12,604 nucleotides of DNA from positions 1-12,604 of the forward strand of contig CALXJO010000020.1 of NCBI GenBank assembly GCA_944388645.1, in the 5' to 3' direction. Below are positions 7,602 to 12,604 of this stretch, piece by piece. Source of the stretch: an uncultured Clostridia bacterium. Its GTDB lineage: Bacteria; Bacillota; Clostridia; TANB77; CAG-508. Each line of letters opens with the position of its first letter. Position 1 is the stretch's first letter. The translations under genes were made by a program, and so were the position numbers. Below the pieces are notes generated by a model that searched no databases, was not told where the DNA came from, and worked only from the letters and a program-made list of their open reading frames with translations.

Positions 7602-8189
7602 ATGAAAGTAATAGGAATAACAGGAAACTCAGGAAGTGGAAAGTCTACTATATGTGAGATTATAAAAGAAAATTATAATTCAAAAATAATAGATGCAGAT
7701 AAGGTAGCAAAAAAATTAACTGCCTCTCAAACAGAATACTTACAAGAAATAATTAAAACTTTTGGAGATAATATAATTGATGAGAATAATAAATTAAATA
7801 GAAAAAAACTTGCAGATATAATATTTAACAATAAAGAAAAAAAGATGCTTTTAGATAAACTTACATTTAAATATGTAGTTGATGAAATAAAAGAACAAAT
7901 AGGCAAAATAAAAGACTGTGATTATATTGTCTTAGATGTTCCTTTATTATTTGAAAGTAAATTAAATGAAGTATGTGATGCAACAATAGGAGTATTAGCA
8001 GAAAAAGAAGAGAAAATAAATAGAATTATTAACAGAGACAAAATAACTTATGAAAAAGCATTAAATAGACTAAATAATCAAGCAGATGATAAATTTTATA
8101 TAGATAATTGTAATTTTATAATATTAAATAATGAAAGTGCAGAAAAAATAAAAGAGCAGATAAGAAAAATCTTTATAAAATTACAATAA
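7602..8189 (+). CDS. coaE: Dephospho-CoA kinase
   Basis: CoaE phosphorylates the ribose of dephospho-CoA, the last step of coenzyme A synthesis. The 195-residue protein has a P-loop GNSGSGKST at 8-16, DADKVAKKL at 31-39, the substrate-site strand DVPLLFES at 112-119, and the lid-region pattern RIINRDKITYEKALNRLNNQ. The segment usually reading L..ItHP.V is LTFKYVV at 87-93, a deviation worth noting but outside the P-loop and core motifs. The start has AAGGAA at 7591-7596. It is the second gene of a two-gene unit with tmcAL. Its stop codon overlaps the first of three phased 8-mers ahead of the next promoter. Confidence 0.92.
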   Translation: MKVIGITGNSGSGKSTICEIIKENYNSKIIDADKVAKKLTASQTEYLQEIIKTFGDNIIDENNKLNRKKLADIIFNNKEKKMLLDKLTFKYVVDEIKEQIGKIKDCDYIVLDVPLLFESKLNEVCDATIGVLAEKEEKINRIINRDKITYEKALNRLNNQADDKFYIDNCNFIILNNESAEKIKEQIRKIFIKLQ

Positions 8190-8209
8190 TATTACAATAG
8201 AATTACAAT
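8180..8209. repeat. Three ATTACAAT repeats at exact 11-bp spacing
   Basis: ATTACAAT occurs at 8180-8187, 8191-8198 and 8202-8209, each start 11 bp after the last, so all three lie on nearly the same face of the helix. They sit 12 bp upstream of the -35 box at 8222. This is the arrangement expected of an activator or repressor binding array, though A+T-rich sequence makes chance repeats more likely. Confidence 0.5.
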
Positions 8210-8221
8210 TGTGTATCTTTA

Positions 8222-8250
8222 TTGAAAATTATTTTAATATAGAATATAAT
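8222..8250 (+). promoter_or_regulatory. Sigma-A-type promoter for the HD-GYP-like gene pair
   Basis: TTGAAA (8222-8227) and TATAAT (8245-8250) are spaced by 17 bp, close to full consensus. Transcription would start near 8257, about 33 nt before the ATG at 8290. Confidence 0.7.
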
Positions 8251-8289
8251 TTAAGTGAAAATACTAACTGAATCCATAGGAGGAATAAT

Positions 8290-8835
8290 ATGGATAACGA
8301 AACTTTTGCAAATTATATTTTATCAGAAAAAAATTGGATAAAAAAGATGGAAATTATGTATTATCTTAATAAAAGAGGAAATATCTTTTTTGATACATCA
8401 GTTGTATTCAAAACAGAATTGTTAAAGTTGTTCCTAGATAATACAAATTTAGATGTAGATGAAAATATGCTGATTACAGCAAGTTTGTTATGTAATTGCA
8501 AAAAGGTAGATAACTTTTCTGATATGAATAAAGTAAAAACATATGCAAAAGAGGGAGCCGATTATTTAAAAACTCTAGGGTTTGATGATAGATTTTGTAG
8601 AATATGTGAACAAATAAATAGATATAGTGGTTCAGAGCCAAGAGAACCAGAAGCAGATATATTAGAATTAATTGATCAATTTGGAGGTATGCTTTTAGAT
8701 AGACCAGAAAGAATAGGATTCCAAGTTGACGAAGCCTTAGTATTATTAGAGTATAGAAACCTAAAAGGTAAAAATAATAGATATTTACAAATATTTAAAG
8801 ATTTTGTAAATAGAATGGAGGCTATAAAAGTATGA
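8290..8835 (+). CDS. HD-GYP-like protein lacking all metal-binding residues (function unknown)
   Basis: I do not recognise a named family for this 181-residue protein, but its layout follows an HD-GYP cyclic-di-GMP phosphodiesterase fold. ASLLCNCKK (64-72) sits where the LLHDIGK motif is expected. KEGADYLKTLG (87-97) replaces the H...GA..L helix. NRYSG (110-114) replaces HH..DG. ILELIDQFGGMLLDRPERIGFQVDEALVLLE (124-154, read in parts) closely resembles the VAD.FDAM..DRPYR...EAL segment. Every histidine/aspartate ligand is changed, so it should not hydrolyse anything if the alignment is right; binding or scaffolding is the likely role. The N-terminal 60 residues are helical with no known domain. 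AGGAGGA at 8278-8284 fixes the start. The next gene overlaps by 4 nt. Certainty that it is a gene is high; the fold assignment is moderate. Confidence 0.6.
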   Translation: MDNETFANYILSEKNWIKKMEIMYYLNKRGNIFFDTSVVFKTELLKLFLDNTNLDVDENMLITASLLCNCKKVDNFSDMNKVKTYAKEGADYLKTLGFDDRFCRICEQINRYSGSEPREPEADILELIDQFGGMLLDRPERIGFQVDEALVLLEYRNLKGKNNRYLQIFKDFVNRMEAIKV

Positions 8836-9113
8836 GTTTAGCAAATGAAAATGATATGATAATTCCTGGTACAACTGGTTTAATTACAGCATTAGGAAGA
8901 GAGGCAAATGCTCAAAAAACAAATAATTTAGCTCAATATATATCTGAGGTACCAAATGTTTATTCTGTTATTGTAGGTAGAGCTGCAGGTATACCTTTAG
9001 AGAATTTAGTAAGTCCTTCTAGAATATCTAGCTCAAAAGATAGGATTGATGAAGCAAAGGTTAAAAAACCAGAAACACAGGGAAGAGTTTATGAGGATTG
9101 GTTTAGAGAATAG
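8832..9113 (+). CDS. Conserved-looking small protein of unknown function, coupled to the HD-GYP-like gene
   Basis: This 93-residue protein is not recognised. It has no cysteine, membrane segment, signal peptide or zinc motif. Residues 1-60 are mixed polar/hydrophobic (IIPGTTGLITALGREAN, then YISEVPNVYSVIVGRAAGIPLENLVSPS), which looks like a small folded unit. The last 25 residues are charged and end in EDWFRE. Its ATG overlaps the upstream TGA as ATGA (8832-8835), with GGAGG at 8817-8821 inside the upstream gene, so translation is coupled and the two products are probably needed in proportion. The hairpin cluster begins 23 nt after its stop. I infer it is a partner of the HD-GYP-like protein, from coupling alone. 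Confidence 0.7.
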   Translation: MSLANENDMIIPGTTGLITALGREANAQKTNNLAQYISEVPNVYSVIVGRAAGIPLENLVSPSRISSSKDRIDEAKVKKPETQGRVYEDWFRE

Positions 9114-9135
9114 AAACATAAGATAAATATAAAAA

Positions 9136-9188
9136 GCAAGAATAAGATTTTCTAAGTAGCAAAGCTACAAAGAAAATCTAATTCTTGC
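9136..9188 (+). ncRNA. Hairpin 1 of a structured intergenic cluster
   Basis: Three nested perfect stems: GCAAGAAT/ATTCTTGC (9136-9143 with 9181-9188), AGATTTTCT/AGAAAATCT (9145-9153 with 9171-9179) and GTAGC/GCTAC (9156-9160 with 9164-9168). This gives 22 paired positions in 53 nt. The T-rich tail needed for a terminator is missing. Labelled ncRNA only for its structure; no known RNA family is recognised. Confidence 0.55.
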
Positions 9189-9192
9189 ATAA

Positions 9193-9246
9193 CCATATTC
9201 TAAGGAAATTTAAGCCTTTCATGGGCTAACTTTCCTAAGAATATGG
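9193..9246 (+). ncRNA. Hairpin 2 of a structured intergenic cluster
   Basis: Positions 9193-9208 and 9231-9246 are complementary at 15 of 16 places (CCATATTCT...AGGAAA with TTTCCT...AGAATATGG). An inner AGCC/GGCT stem lies at 9213-9216 with 9224-9227. There is no T-tail. It starts 4 nt after hairpin 1 ends. Confidence 0.55.
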
Positions 9247-9253
9247 AAAAAAG

Positions 9254-9282
9254 AATGAGGATGCTAGAATCCTCATTTTATT
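9254..9282 (+). terminator. Hairpin 3: probable terminator before endoQ
   Basis: AATGAGGAT (9254-9262) and ATCCTCATT (9269-9277) form a perfect 9-bp stem with a 6-nt loop. It is followed by TTATT. It ends 30 nt before the endoQ ATG and is the most terminator-like of the three hairpins. Confidence 0.6.
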
Positions 9283-9311
9283 AGTGAAAATAGCAATAGA
9301 AAGGAGCAATA

Positions 9312-10508
9312 ATGGAAGAAATATTTGCAGATTTACATGTACATATAGGAAGAAGTGAAAGTGGAAAACCAATAAAAATAACAGCTGCAAGAAGCCTTAA
9401 CTTTGCAAATATCGCAAAAGAGTGCGCAGATAGAAAAGGAATAAATGTAGTAGGAATTATAGATTGTGCTTCACCTTATGTAATAGAAGATATAGAAAAT
9501 TTCCTAAAAACAGGAGATGCCTACGAGATAGAAGATGGAGGAATAATATACAAAGATAAAGTTTGTATTTTATTAGGAAGTGAAGTAGAAACATCTGAAG
9601 TAGGAAGAAATGGAAAATGTGGTGCAGCACATAATGTATGTTTCTTTCCACATTTAAAAGATATAAAAGCATTTTCGCAAGAAATGAGTCATCATATAAA
9701 AAATATAACACTTAGCACACAACGTTCTAATGTGTCTGGTTATGAGCTAATTGATATAGTAGAAAAATATAACGGAATACTAATTCCAGCCCATTGTTTT
9801 ACACCATTTAAAAGCTATTATGGAAATTGTACAGACAGAATGAAAGATATTTTTAAAGAAAAGTTTGATAAAATATTTGCAATAGAATTAGGTTTAAGTA
9901 GCGATACATATTTAGCAGATATGATTTCAGAACTAGAAAATAAAAACTTTGTAACAAATTCTGATGCACATTCTCTTCCTAAGATTGCAAGAGAATATAA
10001 TAAAATGCTAGTTGAAGATATAAGTTTTAAAGAAATTGTTAAAGCTTTAAAAGGTGAAGATGGAAGAAAAATTTTATGTAATTATGGAATAGATCCAAAA
10101 CTTGGCAAATATCATAGAACATTTTGTGATAACTGTAATCAAGTAATAGAAACTAAAGAGCCTGTAAGCGTGTGCCCTAATTGTGGAAGCAATAAAGTGA
10201 CTTTTGGAGTTTTTGATAGAATAGAGCTAATTAAAGATAAAGAAAAAAGCAAAAGCCCTAAAAATCGTCCTCCATATATTTACCAAGTACCACTTACATT
10301 TATACCTGGGCTTGGAGCAAAAACAATAGATAAATTACTAGATAAATTTGGAACAGAAATGACAATATTACACAAACTTTCAAGAGATGATATAGAAGCT
10401 GTTGTTGGAGAAAAAGTAGCAGATGAAATAATTATGGCAAGAGAAGGAAAAATGGAAATACATTCTGGTGGTGGCGGTGTTTATGGAAAGGTAACTACAT
10501 CAAAATAA
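9312..10508 (+). CDS. Endonuclease Q family protein (PHP domain + zinc ribbon + helix-hairpin-helix)
   Basis: EndoQ nicks DNA 5' of deaminated bases (uracil, hypoxanthine, xanthine) and is known from archaea and some Bacillus (YqxK type). The 398-residue protein has the PHP metal site: DLHVH at 7-11, AHNV in the first third, PAHC with H161, and NSDAH with D218 and H220. A zinc ribbon follows (C272, C275, C288, C291). A helix-hairpin-helix-like DNA-binding part carries FIPGLGAKTIDKLL from residue 330. All three parts are present, so it looks complete and active, unlike shortened relatives I recall from B. subtilis. AAGGAG at 9301-9306 fixes the start. It lies 74 nt upstream of spoIIM, matching the Bacillus order. 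Being preceded by the hairpin cluster, it needs its own promoter or read-through; no clear promoter is visible. Confidence 0.87.
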   Translation: MEEIFADLHVHIGRSESGKPIKITAARSLNFANIAKECADRKGINVVGIIDCASPYVIEDIENFLKTGDAYEIEDGGIIYKDKVCILLGSEVETSEVGRNGKCGAAHNVCFFPHLKDIKAFSQEMSHHIKNITLSTQRSNVSGYELIDIVEKYNGILIPAHCFTPFKSYYGNCTDRMKDIFKEKFDKIFAIELGLSSDTYLADMISELENKNFVTNSDAHSLPKIAREYNKMLVEDISFKEIVKALKGEDGRKILCNYGIDPKLGKYHRTFCDNCNQVIETKEPVSVCPNCGSNKVTFGVFDRIELIKDKEKSKSPKNRPPYIYQVPLTFIPGLGAKTIDKLLDKFGTEMTILHKLSRDDIEAVVGEKVADEIIMAREGKMEIHSGGGGVYGKVTTSK

Positions 10509-10527
10509 TTAATTATAAAAGTTCTAA

Positions 10528-10574
10528 TTCTAAGATTATTGAATAGACATTATGTATAAGCGTAAATCTTAGGA
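10528..10574 (+). promoter_or_regulatory. Leader hairpin that covers the spoIIM ribosome binding site
   Basis: CTAAGATT (10530-10537) pairs perfectly with AATCTTAG (10565-10572). A G-T and an A-T pair extend this to 10528 and 10574. The right arm takes in the first four bases of the Shine-Dalgarno AGGAGG (10571-10576), so folding would partly block ribosome entry on spoIIM. Confidence 0.45.
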
Positions 10575-10582
10575 GGAGAACA

Positions 10583-11233
10583 ATGAGAAATTCGAGAGGA
10601 ACCAGAAGTAAACACAAGATAAGACAAAGAGTAATTCAATATATTGAAGAAAACATAAGAAGTTATCTAATTTTATTAATAGTTTTTTTTATAGGAATAA
10701 TATTAGGAATTATATTTATAAATAATTCAAATGAGGAGCAAGTAACACAAATTACTACTTACATAAATAATTTTATTAATTCAATGAAAAACAATTATCA
10801 AATATCAACAAATACATTACTAATTGATTCAATTATAAATAATGTAAGTATTGCAATTCTGCTATGGTTCCTAGGGTCAACAGTAATCGGAGTACCTCTA
10901 ATTTATTTAGTAATAGGATACAAAGGTTATTGTATAGGATTTACAATTTCAGCTATTATTGCTACAATTGGAACAGGAAAAGGAATATTATTCATAACAG
11001 GCGCAATGTTATTACAAAACATAATATACATTCCATGCATACTTACACTTGCAACAAGTGGAATTAAATTATATAAATTGATAATGGAAGATAGAAGAAG
11101 AGAAAATGTAAAACTTCAAATATTAAAACACACAATATTTTCAGTTTTTATACTATTAGCTCTAGTATTATCATCATTTGTTGAAACATTTATATCTGGA
11201 AATTTAATAACAGCACTTATAAAATATTGTTAA
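10583..11233 (+). CDS. spoIIM: Stage II sporulation protein M
   Basis: SpoIIM is part of the SpoIID-SpoIIM-SpoIIP machine that remodels peptidoglycan during engulfment of the forespore; SpoIIM anchors SpoIIP/SpoIID in the mother-cell membrane. The 216-residue protein starts with a basic cytosolic segment (residues 1-26). It then has about five hydrophobic segments, near 28-47, 88-111, 117-130, 134-160 and 182-212. The loop between the first two is Asn-rich and probably external. Family features include LLWFLGSTVIGVPLIYLVIGYKGYCIGF. Length and topology match the family. The start has AGGAGG at 10571-10576. Its place between endoQ and xerD repeats the Bacillus gene order and supports the call. 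In Bacillus it is under sigma-E; I do not see a convincing sigma-E promoter here. Confidence 0.9.
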   Translation: MRNSRGTRSKHKIRQRVIQYIEENIRSYLILLIVFFIGIILGIIFINNSNEEQVTQITTYINNFINSMKNNYQISTNTLLIDSIINNVSIAILLWFLGSTVIGVPLIYLVIGYKGYCIGFTISAIIATIGTGKGILFITGAMLLQNIIYIPCILTLATSGIKLYKLIMEDRRRENVKLQILKHTIFSVFILLALVLSSFVETFISGNLITALIKYC

Positions 11234-11256
11234 ATACTTCAAAAAGATTATTCATA

Positions 11257-11365
11257 TTAAGAAAATTTATATATTTTTTCAAATTTTATCGGTTTCGGGT
11301 TAGTCGCAATACGCTTCAAAGCTACGCGAAACCTCAAAATTTTTAAAATATATAAATTTTCCTAA
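11257..11365. repeat. 109-nt long-armed inverted repeat after spoIIM
   Basis: A 17-bp perfect stem (11261-11277 with 11345-11361) is continued by AAATTTT and GGTTTCG pairings (11281-11287, and 11291-11297 with 11327-11333). The loop (about 11298-11326) is more G+C-rich than the surroundings. It starts 24 nt after the spoIIM stop and may act as its terminator. The size and arms also suit a small non-autonomous element. No target-site duplication was seen. Confidence 0.6.
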
Positions 11366-11435
11366 CGTAAAAATCAAATTGATTGTGCATTATAACACTA
11401 AATAAAAATATTTTGTAGAAATTTATCAAAATGTA

Positions 11436-11464
11436 TTTACAATTTGCAAATATTTTGATATAAC
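11436..11464 (+). promoter_or_regulatory. Probable xerD promoter with overlapping dyad
   Basis: TTTACA (11436-11441) and TATAAC (11459-11464) are spaced by 17 bp. A dyad TATCAAAAT/ATTTTGATA (11424-11432 with 11452-11460) straddles the -35 box and touches the -10 box, a position suited to a repressor. The rest of the 302-nt gap between spoIIM and xerD, outside this and the long inverted repeat, shows nothing further. Confidence 0.4.
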
Positions 11465-11535
11465 ATGTATTAAGTTATGTAAATTACAAAATTATTACAT
11501 ATAAATAAAAAAATATATAGGATAGGGGAGTTCAG

Positions 11536-12417
11536 ATGGAAAAGCAAGTTAAACTTTTTTTAGATTTTCTAAAGGATGATAAGAAATTATCAGAAAATAC
11601 ATTACAATCATACAGAAGAGATATAGAACAATATGAGGAATATGTAACAAAAAATAAAATTAATTACCTAAAAGCAACAGAAGAAATAATAACAAAATAT
11701 ATGCAATATCTAAGAGATGAAAATAAAAAAGAATCAACAATCTCTAGAAGTTTAGCTTCAATTAGATCTTTTTATCAATACTTAATTAGAGTAAAGAAAG
11801 TAAAGAAAGATCCAACATTAACAATTGAATCACCTAAGATAAATAAAAGAGTTCCAAACATATTAACATCAAAAGAAGTTGAGCTATTATTAGATCAACC
11901 AAAAGATGTTGATTTAAAAGGAACAAGAGACAAAGCTATGCTAGAATTTGCATATGCTACAGGAATGAGAGTTACAGAAATGATTTCATTAAATATGGAT
12001 GATGTAATGCTTGATGAAGGTTATGTAGTATGCAAAGGAAGAAGCAAATCTAGAAATATACCACTTGGAACAATGTCTTTAAAAGCATTAAAGGAATATG
12101 TAGAAGATGCAAGGCCATATTTAATAAAAGATGAGAATGAAGAAGCATTATTTGTAAATGTAAATGGAACAAGACTTACAAGACAAGGTTTCTGGAAAAT
12201 AGTTAAATATTACAAAGAACAAGCACACATAGATAAAGACATAACTCCACATGTATTAAGACATTCATTTGCAACACACCTTTTACAAAATGGTGCAGAC
12301 TTAAAAGCAATACAAACAATGTTAGGACATTCAGACATATCATCAACACAAGTATATATGCAATTTCAAGACCCAGCAATAAAAAACACATACAAAAAAG
12401 CACATCCAAGAGCATAA
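11536..12417 (+). CDS. xerD: Tyrosine recombinase XerD
   Basis: XerD works with XerC at the dif site, under FtsK control, to resolve chromosome dimers. The 293-residue protein has an N-terminal core-binding domain (about 1-90, with LSENTLQSYRRDI and STISRSLASIRSFYQYL). The C-terminal catalytic domain carries R145 (ATGMR), a beta-hairpin lysine probably K171, H239 and R242 (HVLRHSFATHLL), H265 (LGHS) and nucleophile Y274. Length and motifs are those of the housekeeping enzyme rather than a phage integrase, and the spoIIM-xerD order (spoIIM-ripX in Bacillus) supports XerD over XerC. AGGGGAG at 11524-11530 sets the start. A terminator-like repeat follows 2 nt after the stop. Confidence 0.88.
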   Translation: MEKQVKLFLDFLKDDKKLSENTLQSYRRDIEQYEEYVTKNKINYLKATEEIITKYMQYLRDENKKESTISRSLASIRSFYQYLIRVKKVKKDPTLTIESPKINKRVPNILTSKEVELLLDQPKDVDLKGTRDKAMLEFAYATGMRVTEMISLNMDDVMLDEGYVVCKGRSKSRNIPLGTMSLKALKEYVEDARPYLIKDENEEALFVNVNGTRLTRQGFWKIVKYYKEQAHIDKDITPHVLRHSFATHLLQNGADLKAIQTMLGHSDISSTQVYMQFQDPAIKNTYKKAHPRA

Positions 12418-12419
12418 AA

Positions 12420-12454
12420 TTTCGCCCATTAGGGACGCCCTTTTTTGGGCGAAA
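12420..12454 (+). terminator. Terminator-like repeat, copy 2, after xerD
   Basis: TTTCGCCCA (12420-12428) pairs with TGGGCGAAA (12446-12454). Between them are an inner AGGGACGCCCT and a run of six T. A second CGCCC (12436-12440) can also pair with the same GGGCG, so alternative folds exist. The 29-nt core matches the copy at 5677-5709 at 26 positions. It separates xerD from the tRNA promoter. Confidence 0.7.
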
Positions 12455-12482
12455 AAAAATTAAAAAAATTTTAAAATTTCTA

Positions 12483-12511
12483 TTGACAAATATTATTATT
12501 AATATTATAAT
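12483..12511 (+). promoter_or_regulatory. Consensus sigma-A promoter for tRNA-Gly
   Basis: A perfect TTGACA (12483-12488) and a perfect TATAAT (12506-12511) are separated by 17 bp. Transcription would start near 12518, about 14 nt before the mature tRNA. This is the strongest promoter in the window. Confidence 0.9.
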
Positions 12512-12531
12512 AATACTTGTCGTTAGGAAAT

Positions 12532-12604
<73 letters not shown>

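Noticed and set aside
8210..8289. Riboswitch or T-box in the leader of the HD-GYP-like gene
   Set aside because: The transcribed leader is only about 33 nt and forms no notable stem.
11536..12417. Tyrosine recombinase as a phage or integrative-element integrase
   Set aside because: Length, motifs and the spoIIM neighbour fit housekeeping XerD. No excisionase, phage genes or tRNA-derived attachment repeat is seen, despite the nearby tRNA.

Overview
The window is strongly A+T-rich (by eye about 70% or more). It uses AGA/ATA-type codons and AAGGAGG-type ribosome binding sites, and it carries a sporulation gene (spoIIM) in the conserved order endoQ - spoIIM - xerD that I recall from the Bacillus yqxK-spoIIM-ripX region. 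Together these point to a spore-forming, low-G+C Gram-positive bacterium, most likely an anaerobic member of the Clostridia. The species cannot be named from this window. No phage, integron, CRISPR or complete insertion sequence is visible; the window is mainly core chromosome with a few repeats.

Layout from left to right. Bases 1-393 are non-coding apart from a near-palindrome and a possible promoter. A PD-(D/E)XK Rpn-family nuclease (394-1503) with its own terminator stands alone. A sigma-A-type promoter then drives a three-gene block: a stand-alone FIST sensory-domain protein, an NAD(P)-dependent aldehyde dehydrogenase, and an iron-dependent lactaldehyde reductase very like FucO (1686-5661). 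Convergent to it is rnhA (RNase HI, minus strand), the two sharing a terminator-like repeat at 5677-5709. Divergent from rnhA are tmcAL (tRNA-Met cytidine acetate ligase) and coaE (dephospho-CoA kinase). The rnhA/tmcAL divergent gap holds a 21-nt direct repeat.

A good promoter preceded by three 11-bp-phased 8-mers (8180-8209) then leads into two translationally coupled genes of unknown role. The first (8290-8835) looks like an HD-GYP fold that has lost every metal-binding residue. The second (8832-9113) encodes an unrecognised 93-residue protein. A 140-nt run of three successive hairpins (9136-9277) separates them from endoQ (PHP-type endonuclease Q). Then come spoIIM, a 109-nt long-arm hairpin element, xerD, a second copy of the terminator-like repeat, and a tRNA-Gly(TCC) gene with a consensus promoter. 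The tRNA gene runs to the last base of the window.

Functional reading. The FIST/aldehyde dehydrogenase/FucO block fits redox disposal of a short aldehyde, such as lactaldehyde from deoxy-sugar breakdown, with FIST as a ligand-binding partner that has no output domain. The endoQ-spoIIM-xerD group combines DNA repair, engulfment during sporulation and chromosome-dimer resolution. The most novel material is the dead-HD-GYP pair with its phased repeats, the hairpin cluster downstream of it, and the two families of dispersed repeats.
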